This document shows positions 35,956 to 51,461 of a stretch of DNA of 64,000 nt, piece by piece. The stretch covers positions 1,178,001 to 1,242,000 of the forward strand of contig CM121343.1 in assembly GCA_051530055.1 (NCBI GenBank), in the 5' to 3' direction. How positions within the stretch are numbered: position 1 is the first letter of the stretch; the number at the start of each line of letters is the position of its first letter. This DNA comes from Neoechinorhynchus agilis. Taxonomy: Eukaryota > Acanthocephala. The translations under genes were made by a program, and so were the position numbers. The notes beneath the pieces were generated by a model. The model saw only the letters and a list, made by a program, of their open reading frames with translations, did not search any database and was not told the DNA's origin.

Positions 35956-38212
35956 ATGCTGCGTACGAGGGAGATGGAATCGATTCTTGAACAGCAGCGG
36001 CGGTACCATGAGGAGCGCGATCGCATTATCGAGAATATGGTAAGGGTTCATATTCGTCCCAACGACACTGCTCGAGATCAGGTATTGTCCGAACACATTC
36101 TAAGAGTTTTACTTGACCAATATATGCAAGTCACTCGTGATCTCATCGATATGTATCGCGATGAAGACGGTCTCAGAAGCGAGGAGTTGAACACAACGGG
36201 CGGCAAGAACCAGTTCAGTGAGTTCTACATTAAAGTGAAACACATGAAGGAACTCATGAAAAAGACGCCGGCGGCTGAAACGGCGGTTCCACTCTCCGTC
36301 GAAATCGAGAATTTCACCAACGGACTCATCGATGCGATCGATGATCCAATTGTTGCTGCGTCCCTGGTGAGATTCTCGGACGAAGAGTGCTGGGGTCGAT
36401 GCTTAGACTTACATGGAATCTATCAAAAGTTTGTTCAACTCGTCCCGAACACCAAAATCGAGTACCTTGAATTTGTAGAGAAATACGACCGACTTTACGA
36501 GATAAAACATTTGGATCTGAACGGTGGAAGCGAGATTTCCTAAATCCAACCGAAAATTGATACTTTTGAATTCGATAATTACTGAGGACAAACGCGTACG
36601 GGACATTCGTATTTTTCGAAAATTGTGCAATGATGATTAATTTAAGAATTTGAATTGCCCTAATTTATGGCGTAAAAATTAAAAGAATTTATTAAATTCA
36701 ATTGTTTTCGGCACACAATCTTGTGCCTACCAATAAAACACTTTTACAACCCTCATAAGATTATGGCTCCCAAAACAATCGGATTTTATAAATTCTTTTA
36801 ATCTTTAAGCCATAAACAAGCATCAACGATTCAATTTTCAAACGATTTGAGTTATGGTGATGATGATGATGATGATGACAACCGCCGGATAAAACGTATT
36901 TTATTGAAATATTTAGAAGAAGCTTCACCTCACCAGTCATTTTTTTCTACGAAAAATACAAACATGACTTCATCGTGAGGTATTCCAATCTAATAAACAT
37001 CACCACAACTCTATCATCCCGAAGGATTTTCTCTTAATGATTAATTTAAGAAATCAATTATTCTCTTAACTAACATAGAGTTCAACCAAAATGACGTCGC
37101 TATTTGAATTTTAGTTCCGCCATAAAACATTTTAGATCCATTTGTTGTATTGCCTCAAGAAAAGAAGATTTCCTTGAATAAACAGTACAGGGAATATTTG
37201 AAACAGTTGATAGGGTATTTAAAGTCATTTCTCAACCGGCTTCATCCTCTTCAGAACATATCTAAGCTACTTGAGGATACGAATATTCGATTTGAAGAAG
37301 AATGGAAATCCGGTATATTTCTAGGTTGGTCGAAATCAGACGGCGTCCTAGTTAATCGAGGAGCTCCTCTCTCCGATCTGGACCTTTTTGATTCTGTTGA
37401 AGATTTGTGCTCGCTGGGTCCCGAGCGCCTCAAATCTGCGCTGATGTCGATGGGACTTAAATGTGGCGGCACTCTTGAAGAAAGGGCCAATCGATTGTTC
37501 GCGTTTAAGAAAGTGGCCCTAGCGTCCCGGAGCTGACTTTGATTTGCTAGGGTCTTTCCCTAAAGAGAATAAACATACCCAAGGGATGAAAAGTTCATGG
37601 ATGACAGATAGAAAGAAAATTATCGAAAATCGGTCCCACGAGATGGCTAGACTTGAAGCGCATGTTTATGCTCTCAGTGAACAGCTTCCTAACCATAAAT
37701 CGGCGACGGTTGAAAATATCCAGCGTAAACAGGCTCGAGCCGGCATAGTCGACGACGAAGATGAAGATTATGACAGAGTTAAAGCACTTGAAGTTGAATC
37801 TGATGACGCCGATGACGATATTGGGCTGGGATCTGTTTATAATCCAAAAGATTTACCACTTGGTTGGGATGGGAAACCGATTCCTTATTGGCTCTATAAA
37901 CTACATGGCCTTAACATCTACTATAATTGTGAAATCTGTGGCAATTTTAGATATAGGGGACCTAAAGCTTACCAACGGCACTTTACCGAATGGCGACATG
38001 CTCATGGAATGAGGTGTCTTGGAATTCCGAATACCCCTCATTTCGCAAATATTACTTTAATTGAGGACGCGATTGCTTTATGGGAAAAGTTGAAGAAGAA
38101 AAAGGAGATCGAACATTTCAGACCTGATGTAGATGAGGAGTTTGAAGACAGTGCTGGAAATGTAGTCTCAAGGAAAGTGTTTGAGGACCTTAGAAGACAA
38201 GGATTGTTGTAA
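35956..38212 (+). CDS. SF3A3: Splicing factor 3A subunit 3 (SF3a60)
   Basis: U2 snRNP component needed for pre-spliceosome assembly. Exons 35956-36502, 37148-37505 and 37561-38212. ATG 35956 adds five residues before 'MESILEQQRRYHEE', which matches the human N-terminus METILEQQRRYHEE, so ATG 35974 is also possible. Domains in order: N-terminal helical region ('RDQ', 'DLYRDEDGL' type), 'FTDEE'-like 'FSDEECWGRCLDLH', a SAP-like 'MSMGLKCGGTLEERANRLF', 'ATVENIQRKQARAG', an acidic stretch, then the conserved 'NPKDLPLGWDGKPIPYWLYK' and the matrin-type C2H2 zinc finger 'CEICGNFRYRGPKAYQRHF' followed by 'EWRHAHGMRCLGIPN'. It ends 'FEDLRRQGLL' as in human. Both introns are TA-flanked inverted-repeat introns, notable in a gene of the splicing machinery itself. 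Confidence 0.95.
36664..36816. repeat. Fold-back element (TTTATGGC family) inside SF3A3 intron 1
   Basis: Left end TTTATGGCGTAAAAATTAAA, right end TTTTAATCTTTAAGCCATAA in inverse orientation. Family mate of 33742-33869. Confidence 0.65.
36846..37036. repeat. Composite fold-back with degenerate hammerhead-like arm
   Basis: Begins with a GAT microsatellite (36855-36880), then 'ACGTATTTTATTGAAATATT' and 'CACCTCACCAGTCAT' (a decayed CTGATGA core on the minus strand), and ends in the 'CTATCATCCCGAAGGATTTT' terminus shared with 24531 and 54606. Confidence 0.55.
37506..37560 (+). other. Non-canonical inverted-repeat intron 2 of SF3A3 (55 nt)
   Basis: TA-flanked. Left end TAAGAAAGTGGCCCTAGC; right end, on the other strand, TAGGGAAAGACCCTAGC. 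The two coding frames differ by one, and removal of exactly 55 nt with one TA left joins 'RLFAF' to 'KENKHTQG' in frame. No GT-AG choice I tried keeps the frame. Confidence 0.78.
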
Positions 38213-38263
38213 TTGGTTCGCTCATAAATGATAATTCATCATTCAACAAAAGGCGCTGTGCAT

Positions 38264-38471
38264 ATTGGAATTATTGTTTAAAGTCTACACCCACGGTAAA
38301 TGATTATTTCGATTAAAGACGTTCTGCGAACCTCGTCGGGTTCATCATCAGTTTTCGTAAGCGTCTATTTCTAACAAACAAACTGACGATGAACCCGACG
38401 AGGTTCGCAGAACGTCTTTAATCGAAATAATCATTTACCGTGGGTGTAGACTTTAAACAATAATTCCAATC
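38264..38471. repeat. Near-perfect 200-bp palindrome (ATTGGAATTATTG family), copy 1
   Basis: Starts ATTGGAATTATTGTTTAAAG and ends with the complement. The arms pair almost without mismatch over about 85 bases around a loop of about 30 bases. The arms include 'GATGAACCCGACGAGGTTCG', itself a small hairpin. Confidence 0.9.
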
Positions 38472-38940
38472 ATCGACATTGCCATGCATATTAATTAGTC
38501 AGATTCAATGGTTCAATATCTTCCAAGGGTTTATTAGAAACCTTATTCATTTAAGCAAAACCAATTTTCATCCGAAAATGGATTTGCGAAAGTTTTCTTT
38601 TTCCGGGCGTGAAACTGCTACGAATTTTCCGGCTCATCCAAGGGACAATGGGCATTTCCGACTTGAAAACGTCAACTTTCTTTTTAAGGTTCAGCTTAGG
38701 TTAATTCGAAAAATTTCATGCGACTTTCGCAAACTATTCGAATACACTGCTTTATTTCTAAATGCTTAATCAATCTTCTAAATGTTCTGACTACCAATCA
38801 TGTGTCCTCGTTATTTCAATTTTTAAGATGTTAATTCTTTTTCGAACATGGCAGCTAGAGGTCAAATGCAGACGTCAGAAAGTTTTTTTTGCCAAACTGA
38901 TATATTTTATTTCAATCAATCTTCATCTCTCGACAATTAA
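38472..38940. other. Spacer, no gene seen
   Basis: AT-rich sequence between the palindrome and the LINE 3' end. An open frame at 38479-38769 has no recognisable content. Confidence 0.4.
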
Positions 38941-41900
38941 CACACTCACCACCTCCCGCCGAATTCCAGCTTTTGTCCTTCCTCGACCGTCGCCATCACG
39001 CTGGCAGCATTGCCCCGTTGTACTGCTAGCGAGATATTTTGTCGAAGGAATACGCCTGCTCTTGAGTCTCCGGTTGCCTCTCTCAATTTCTTCAAGAGAT
39101 CCTGGAGCAGAGAGAGTGCCGAGCGCTCCATACGTCTCTACTCCAAAGGGCCGTATTTTCATCCCTTCCGCTGCACTGGCGGCACCACCGGCGATTTCGA
39201 GGGAGTAGGAGATGTTGCTGGCTGCGAGGGTATCCACGCACGTGGCGTCCCAGAGAAGGCATTTGCCCTCCCGCCACGGGAAGACCGAAATTCCATCGGG
39301 CCTACGGCCGTCTAGTCTACAGAGGTGGGCGGGTTCCAGGATGTTCGGGAAGTTCGCCGTTCTCAACGCCCGAGAAATTGCGTTATTGATTTCAGAATGG
39401 CGTGAGAACCTTCCTGCTGACCTTCTGCAGACGAGACCGTGTCGCCCGAGAGCATCAACCAAAGACCCACATCGACAGCGATGGGGCGTGCGTATCGGGA
39501 GACCAAGTCTTAAGGATACTGCGATCCTTGTTACCTCGTCAGTAAGAAGAGTTCCCACTGATGCCAGAGGAACAGCCTCCAACCACGCCCCAGATTCTCG
39601 TGTTGAAACTGCCAACAGTCTAGCTCGGACGACCCCATCGCGAGAACCGGAAAGTAGAGAGCTGTGAGCTCTCGCGACAAGAGGTCCGTCCCAGATCGAC
39701 TGTCTGAGGCCATTCACGGGAACATGGTTAGCGCCTGTCTGCTGGCACCATTCCTCAACCGCCACCACGAAATCCCGGTCAAGACAGAACTTTTCCTTCA
39801 AAATGTTCTTCGAGACTGGTGGGCTCCCCTCAAACGATCCAAGAAAGGCCGGCAAAGCAAGGTCCACTAGTGCCCGAATTCCCAATCCCCCAGATGACAC
39901 AGGCAAAGAAGCTTGTCGCCACGCTTCATCTGAGAGCTGGACATTTTAAATACGCTCGAGACAAGCCCTCACCTTGCCGTCGAGCTTAGCCAATCCTTCC
40001 TTATGTTTGAAAAATGTTGCTGTGCGAACCTTGTACAATAATTTGGGGATGAAGAGCGCGTTCTTTATGAGAAACAAGGCTTCATGAGCCGAGAGAGCGC
40101 ACACCCTATCGCACAGCAACGAAAGTTTCGGTATGATATGGCCGATCTCATCTTCCACATTTGAATCGAAGACGCAACTGCTCAGGAGGCTGAGTTGTTC
40201 CCGAGTCACGAGTTTCAGGCCTGGAGCTACGGCCTCGAACCCAGCCATTAGTTCCTTGACTTTGGCGACGTCTCCAATATTCAGTACAAGGAGCTCACAT
40301 TTTCCAGCATTAAGCTCAATGCCCATCTTCGAGGTCTCCCTAATCAGCGTCTCCAGATCGCGCAGTACAACGGAGGGATCACCTCCGAGCGTAGCGTCAT
40401 CCAAGTACCGAGCGTTGAAGCTGGAATGGAGAGAATGCGCTATTGGATTTACTGTTAGGGTGAATGCGATTGGACCGAGGGGATATCCTTGCTGCACTCC
40501 TATTTCGGACCAAATGAGGTGGTCTTCGAAACGCAAAGGAGTCGCCGTCTCGTAGGCATTGAAAAAATACTGGAAGGCTTCTGGTGCGTGATCCATAATT
40601 GCGCAGAACATGCTTTCCCTATTGAGAGAGTTAAAGGCGTTCCGAAAATCGCACTTAAGAATTACGCACGGCTCTGAGCTTCTCGTAGCGAAGTTTCGGA
40701 GCGAGTGGACAATAGCTTCCGCCCCGCAGGATGTGCAGCAGCCCAGTTGGACTGGACGAAGTTGCTGTCCGGTTTTCTCTGTAATACGTTTGCAGAGAAT
40801 TTTTCCTGCGAGTCGGCGTATCGTCGAAGATACGGCGATGGGACGGATCCCACCTTCTTTTTTTGTGAGGGCACACAATGAGGCTCCGAAAAATAGGTCT
40901 TTTGCAACGGGGTTCAGGTCCTCTCCAGTCAGGCGGTCGACTATTCGAGAAAGCGCACTTCCTAGAGAGAGCTGCTTCACCAGTTGAAAAGGACATCATG
41001 TCCTTTAGGTGCTGAGGCCTTAGTCCGTCAAGCCCGTGACCCGAACCATTTGCAAAAGTTGAGATGGCCTTTTTTATCTCTTAAATTTGAATGGGCGTCC
41101 TGTCTTGTATGGGAGGAGATGGAATTTCAAAACTTCCACTACTACATGGGTGCTTCAACCGGAGTATTTGTAGCGTCTCGCTGTCTCCTTTTGCGAAACT
41201 GTCGGAGGATGACAATAACCGAACAGCCCCCCGAACATCCCCGTCCGCAAGCTTCGAAGAGACACGTTCAGTCAGTGATCGTTTTGAAAAACGGCAGCGA
41301 AACTCTTCCTTCGTGCGTCCCTTACGAACCTCGTGGAGATTCCTTTCAAAATCGTTAAATATTTGTTCAAAGGAGGCTAACCTTTCCTTGATTGTTGATG
41401 TCAAAGACACCCCAGAATCACCGCTGGTGCAGAGGACTAAGCGCGGGAAAGCGAAGAGCCGTGTCCATGATGGCGCACAGTTCGTTTGCAGGCAATCGTT
41501 GACCAATCCCGTAAATTCTTTGGCGACCAGATATCGCGCGCCTTTAGGGATCCGTTTCAGGACGTTCCTGGGCAGAAACCGCACGATATCAGGTATCGAA
41601 ATAGAATCAGTGGTGATCTGAGGGGTCTCAGGCACAAAAGGTTCGGTTAATTGTGGTGGAGAACCGGACCCACTACAGCGGAGATCCCGGAGACCATGGA
41701 CAAACAAAACCCCCGGATTAGTTAATTTAAAAGACTTACCGCAAACCGGGCACAAACCAGTAGAGACGCGTGGGAGTCCGGCAGCGTTGGTCTTCTCAGG
41801 TTGACCATGATCGATGAGTGGCGCGTTCAAATTATCTGCGTCACCAGCGTCGATTGTAGGCGATTTGAACACATTGTGATGTAATTTGGAATTTCGGCAA

Positions 41901-42118
41901 AACCTATCCGATGCTGAGATCGTCCTGAGCCTTCTTGGAGGTATAGGGCTGGGAGATGAATCTAATCCGTCCCAATATCCATCGTCTGTTTTCAGGGTGG
42001 TCGGTACTTCGTCGCCTTGCGTAGAGGAAGCGGTGCTGGTGATTGATGTGGGGTTGGTCGTCTGATCGATTTCGGCCGCAGCGGGCGGTGGTGGCATCGT
42101 TGACGGCGGTGGTGGCAT
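38940..42118 (-). mobile_element. Nearly whole R2-like LINE
   Basis: Read right to left: an N-terminal region from 42118 (Pro-rich, then the zinc knuckle 'CPVCGKSFKL' with downstream 'HGLRDLRC'); a linker into 'STFANGSGHGLDGLRPQHL'; the reverse transcriptase with 'VILKCDFRNAFNSLNRE', 'GVQQGYPLGPIAF' and the catalytic 'RYLDDATLGGD'; then the C-terminal knuckle 'CRCGSLVDALGRHGLVC' and the restriction-like endonuclease 'DGRRPDGISVFPW', 'GKCLLWDATC'. This order (zinc finger, RT, CCHC, RLE) is that of R2/NeSL/HERO-type elements. Only about two interruptions are seen: a frame change near 41080 and an in-frame stop at about 39943. Few lesions suggest a young insertion. No 28S rDNA flanks it. Confidence 0.85.
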
Positions 42119-43106
42119 CGTTGACGACTACAAATCCTTCATGTTCGTTGAGTCACATTTAATTTTGAAATGTTCTCATTCAAACCCTCTTGTGTCTCGT
42201 ACTTGATCAACGGCCCGACTGGATGGTTTCGATTACGTTTATACATTTGCATTGATTTCCGCAATCCCATATAATCAGGACAAACATTTCCGGGGTTAAT
42301 AAACGCGTTTAATTGTCCAATGTCATACACTTTTCTATTTGATTACATAAATCGAACTATTAAATTACGAAAATCTTTTAAATTTTAGTCTATCCCTTTC
42401 TTGTCCGGCTTATTTTTAGGCATAAAGCCAAACCAATTACAGCAGAGAAGTGATATAACCACATAGTCTCTAATGCACGGTTAAGAGTTTGTACATTCCT
42501 CCGGATCCTCAGATACCTCCCGGGGAGGCGGGCGGTATTTCGTCCCCTTTGGCTGTGCGTCATTGGTGGATAACAAAACCGGATTGCCAGTAAAAACTTA
42601 AAAATGAAATTAAGAAAATGTAGCCAAAAGGCCCCTTTGTAAAATACTTTCCAACTTCCAATGCAAAAAATTAAGCATGTTTCAAATGCCTAAAGTGACG
42701 ACAGTAATTAACGAACGGAACTTGAATGTGACGAATTAATCGTAGAATTAGGGAAGCGACCGATGTCCACAGGAGTGAGACTTTCCTGGTACCGAGGATA
42801 AAAATGGCTAACCCGCAAGGGAACGCCGCAATGGACTCACTCGTGCACCATTGGATTAGGTTACACTACGTGCCAAGGTTCCAACGTGGTTCCCCGCTGC
42901 AAGGCTTAGTGAGTAAATCAGTCGATAATTGAATCGTTTTGATCAGAGGGACATTGGTGAAAATTCTGTAGTGCTCAACGTATATTTTCATTATCTCAAT
43001 AGCAAGCGTGGGTCTAGCCTTGATGTACAAGGCGGAAGTGATTAAAATCGATTTTTATAAAAAACATTGATGTCGATATGTGCGAGGAGGTACCGAGGGG
43101 AATATG
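42119..43106. other. LINE 5' flank and uncharacterised sequence
   Basis: 42119-42330 carries an open minus-strand frame (with 'LNAFINPGNVCPDYMGLRKS') that could be LINE 5' sequence. 42470-42920 is GC-richer than its surroundings and may be the LINE 5' region or another repeat. No host gene seen. Confidence 0.35.
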
Positions 43107-43313
43107 ATTGGAATTATTGTTTAGAAGTCTACACCCGCGGTAAATGATTATTACGATTAAAAACGTTCTGTGAACCTCACCGAGGGGTTCATCATCAGTT
43201 TTCGTAAGCGTCTATTTCTAACAAACTGATGATGAACCCGACGAGGTTCGCAGAACGTCTTTAATCGAAATAATCATTTACCGTGGGTGTAGACTTCTAA
43301 ACAATAATTCCAA
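43068..43313. repeat. Palindrome of the ATTGGAATTATTG family, copy 2, with outer arm
   Basis: 43107-43313 repeats the element at 38264 with mismatches in one arm. The preceding 'TGTGCGAGGAGGTACC' segment (43078-43093) recurs inverted at 58792-58808, next to a half copy, so the full element has longer outer termini. Confidence 0.85.
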
Positions 43314-43366
43314 ACCATTGATCCTTTTGGATATTCGATGACTCAAACACATATAACTGGCTATAG

Positions 43367-43730
43367 TTAAACAGTATTGAAGGATGGGTTTGTGAATGTT
43401 AGAAGTAGATGGAGAAACGCTCTCTTAGCCGATGATGATCGCGTCATGTTGTAAAATTGAGGACTTATCACAGACCATTTCAATAAGTTCCTAAGGAAAC
43501 TGCTAAACTTAGTTTCGTTGCTTCGCATGGGATCTTTAGCCAGCCTCTCAAATTTATCCGAGTTAGGAAGGTCCATAGCTCCGTTGTGATAATCGTTCAT
43601 GTCCACGGCTACTATATCACGTCTTTTGTCTGATTTGCAAATCATTACTGATGAAACATCCTTCAGAGACTTCGCAATTGCCATCTCGTCATTAGCGAAC
43701 ATTCTGGCTCCTAGCTTTCCTGCCATAGAC
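43367..43730 (-). mobile_element. Penelope-like element fossil (N-terminal part)
   Basis: A minus-strand segment resembles the conserved N-terminal region of Penelope-like retroelement proteins ('VICKSDKRRDIVAVDMNDY' type, 'LLKWSVISPQFYN'). It is an incomplete, broken fossil lying head to head with the next fragment. Confidence 0.6.
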
Positions 43731-43829
43731 CACTATTTAGCCAATAAGATCTGGATGTGAGTTTATAAGCAGTTCTGATCTGATTTTAGCAGATAGAATC
43801 TGGTTCTTCATGATATAACCGAGCCAACA

Positions 43830-44570
43830 AGGACTCTCTAAATGCCGCGTTCAACATTCAAGATCCACACATACAGTGAAAATGGTGGGGTACCGTTCCT
43901 GGACGTCTCGATTAAACATTCAACGCAAGGTAAAGTGCTCACTGCACTTTTTCATAAGCCCAACGTGTCATGGGGACTACCACACTGGTCTAGTCATCAA
44001 CCGGTGAGGCATAAAATCTCCGCTGTCACTTCGTATTTCCGTAGAGCCGCCCCCTGATCTAATCCAGAAAGGGGGAGGACAGTTGAGGAGTTGAAAATGA
44101 GGGATATCTCAAATGGATTATAGACCGCCGAATCAAACGATGTAACTACCGGCCGCACAACAAGAAAATCGCCTGCAGAGTCTATGCTTCGAAATAGTGC
44201 ATTTCATCAATGATGAGACTAATCAAATTATCTATTCCATTATGAGGAAGAAGACTGGAATTCGCCTCTAGAATTATAAAGGGATTGCCCTTGGAAGCAC
44301 ATTCAAGAGAAAGGGTAAAACAGAGCCGACTCGTGGGGTCTACAGAATGCACTGTGAACAGTGTGAAAAGGTCTACATTTTACAAACGATGCAGGACATT
44401 AAGAGGAGGTTTGCCCAACACAAACAAACTTGCAATCGATTTAAGCATTCTTCGACTAACGGACAATCAGTACGGACTTGCTTATTCTCGACGGTCTTTA
44501 ACGGCATTCATGGACCGAAATCTCCGGGAATCGCGTTTTCTGAATGTTAAACCACAGCGGAACTGAGTTC
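43830..44570 (+). mobile_element. Penelope-like element fossil (RT end and GIY-YIG part)
   Basis: Plus-strand remains of the reverse-transcriptase end ('GGVPFLDVSIKH', then 'SSHQPVRHKISAV') and of the GIY-YIG-type endonuclease region ('MHCEQCEKVYI', then 'RRFAQHKQ'). Family: Penelope-like. Broken in several places and old. Confidence 0.7.
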
Positions 44571-45005
44571 TGGTTACTTTTGGTTGTAACATCCTTCGAT
44601 AAACGAATGCCAATGAAGACTGCCGAAATTACTCAAGTCCGTACTGATTGTTCGTTTTCCGCTAGGATGTTATCAAAAAAATTGAAACGGCTTAACATTC
44701 AGAAAATGTGGTTCCCGAAGATTTCGGTTCATGAATGCCGTCGAAGACTGCCGAGAATACTCAAATCTGTGCTGATTGTCCGTTTTCGCCTAGGATGTTA
44801 TCACCAAAAATAACTAGGACTCAGTTCTGCTATGATTTAACATTCGGAAAACGCGAAAGTTTTGATTTATGAAATACTGGCGAATACCAAAAAACTGAAG
44901 TATGAGTATTTCAAACATTTGGTTGCTTTTATCTAGATGACGGAGCAATATGAATTTATTTAGTATGATACACGAAATTGGAATTCACACAAATTTGTTC
45001 TTCAA
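44571..45005. other. Spacer with partial tandem duplication
   Basis: Two diverged copies of about 70 bases ('GAAGACTGCCGA' through 'CTAGGATGTTATCA') lie at about 44612-44680 and 44738-44802. No gene seen. Confidence 0.45.
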
Positions 45006-49240
<4,235 letters not shown>

Positions 49241-49244
49241 CGTA

Positions 49245-51460
49245 TTGGTCGACTGGATGTTCTATGGACACAAAAACCAAGAGATTCAAACACTTTAGAC
49301 GACAAGTAAATGAGCCGGGTAACAAAGTGGCTTTTCTCCTTAAACTTGTGCATAATCAGAGCACTTCTTGATCTCGTGGAATGGGATTTGTACAATAGAG
49401 GTCTAATTGATGTGCCCTCAAAATCTAACGACAAAAATGGAGTGCACACGCTTCCCTGTGTTGGCACCGCTTTTCTGCCATTAATGTACCAATGAGAAGT
49501 AAATGTACGCTTGGGCGGTATGTGGAAGGTGGTGGTGGTGGTGGTAACATGGCTACTAGTGAGTCTCACATGTAGGCCCCAATGCCATTATTTGCGACGA
49601 CACTAAAAAAATGAGATCTCAGAGCACCACAAAGCATTAATATACTCTCACGTTACTCCCTTGGCGCTAAAGAGGAGATAAACTAAATTAATTTGACATT
49701 TTAACAAAAGGTTCACCAAGCATGCAACCTTAATTCAATCTACATCTGATTGCACCGATAAACGACGCACATCCGACCGGATTTGAGATGGCTGCGGTTG
49801 GAGGAACTTAAGGCGTGAGGACTAAATGTAGCGAGTTTATAGTCTGATGCAAAACTACAAGATCCATTCCAAATGCGAAAATAACAAGAAACTTTGGAGT
49901 ATTCAAAGGAACAAGCAATTAAAAAATTCACTTCTTTCCCACTAATCAAAGCACACATCTCTAAACGCGGTTGGATAAGAATGTCTCAGTTTGGTTCGCT
50001 AGGCAATGGTTTCTTAAACGAGCGAAATAATTTGTGGTCTTGAGATGTTTGCACTCAAAGAAAGTGAGCAACGTTTTCGCACTGCAATGCAATTTAAACC
50101 CATTTCTAAACACGAAACGATTCAAGAGATGCTGATCGACGTCCATTTACTAATAGAATTTGTTGACTTCAGTGAATTGGAAATGTATTTAGATCGATGA
50201 ATATTGATGTCTAATACAAAACCATTCTAAGTCTTCAATGGCATGTTGTCGAGACCGAACTTCAGCGGCTTATGTAAAACGGCCGCACTTCATTTTTCAA
50301 TATTTTTCGCCCAAGTCTAATGTGATTATTGGTGGCTATTCGCGCGATGGAATGTAGGAATCACAAACCAGACAATTAGGTTTCAAAAATCAATATCTAT
50401 GTGGAGTTGTGGTGATCATAATCCCGGATAAAACGTATTTTATTGAAATATTCCGCGAGCAAGTCTTGCCTCATCAGTCATCGTTAGTAAGTTGTAAATT
50501 TCGATTTGTCGCGACATTTAACACAATGCTCGAGACAAATAAAGCACAAAATAACGTTTTTGTCAAGGCAATAATTCATAGATTCCTTTTTTGTTGCTTT
50601 AGAGTTACTGAAAACTTTGGCATTCGCAATTAGTCGTTTTCAAGTAAGTTGCGAAGGTTGTTTTTAAGGTGAAATATGAAATTGGATTATCTGTATAAAC
50701 ATTCATCAGGACGATTGTTTCCAAAATCTATAATGTTTACTAAAACTAATTCAAAATATCTTGTAAATACGAAGTCATGCACTTAAACTATGCGAGGAAT
50801 TGGGCCGTAGAACGAGGAAAGCGACCGGCGACCACATTAAGGATAAACATGACTTTGTGGACACGACCTCAACCAGCGGCGAACTGCGTCGTGATTTGTG
50901 TTGCGAGTATAATTAAATTAATAAATAGTAATGGGGAGAAAAATAATCTGGAAACCAGTCGAAATTGTACATGTCAATCAAGCCGTGCAGTATTTGCTTC
51001 AAAAATCTATACAGAATTTAGCAATGAATTTTGAGGTCATTTTAAGAGACCGAGAGGATCACGATCTAGTTTAGACAAAATGAGGGAATATTGAAAAGCA
51101 AAGTACGATGTCTCAGGCATTTTTAGACACGTATTTGTTTTTGTAAGTAATCAATTTAGAAAGTTGGATGAAACGCTTAAAGACCATACATTCCAAAATT
51201 CGCACAATACCAAATAGTTCATCTTGTTTGTACTCCATAAAGGTTGATGGGTGCAGACAGGGCACGAAAGTGAATATTTACCGATATTTCCATAACAGAA
51301 ATGGACGCATAATAATGGAAATTCAATGTGAGCTGCCAAAAAGATGTATTTGGCGGACAGAGAACACCATTGATATAACTGATAGTTTAAGCATATAAAT
51401 TTTTTAATAAGTGTTTGATTGATTTTGTGCTAAAAAAAGGATTTTTACGCTAATCGTCTA
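49245..51460. other. Intergenic, no gene recognised
   Basis: Upstream of PKC. Contains a partial fold-back with a hammerhead-like core (50399-50480). A first PKC exon may lie here but none is convincing. Confidence 0.4.
50399..50480 (-). repeat. Partial fold-back with hammerhead-like core
   Basis: On the minus strand: CTGATGA, GGCAAGACTTGCTC, then GGAATATTTCAATAAAA, i.e. the core with GGAA in place of GAAA. The terminus 'GTGGTGATCATAATCC' matches the element in the PLD intron. Confidence 0.6.
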
Positions 51461-51461
51461 G

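Larger units (their letters stand above)
36503..37147 (+). other. Non-canonical inverted-repeat intron 1 of SF3A3 (645 nt)
   Basis: Bounded by TA on both sides. The ends read TAAAACATTTGGATCT and, on the other strand, TACAACAAATGGATCT (13 of 16 identical). Splicing with one TA left gives 'YEILPQEKKI' against human 'FDIPKERKN'. A GT-AG alternative (after AACG, to CTCAAG) would add 'KHLDLN'-type residues. Two fold-back repeats (36664-36816 and 36846-37036) sit inside. Confidence 0.7.

Noticed and set aside
38264-38471. Rho-independent terminator or tRNA-like structure for the long hairpins
   Set aside because: The genome is eukaryotic, arms of 85 bases are far too long, and copies occur in unrelated contexts.
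42700-42920. tRNA-like or SINE head (sequence near GGTTCCAACG)
   Set aside because: The A and B boxes do not fit at proper spacing and no cloverleaf could be drawn.
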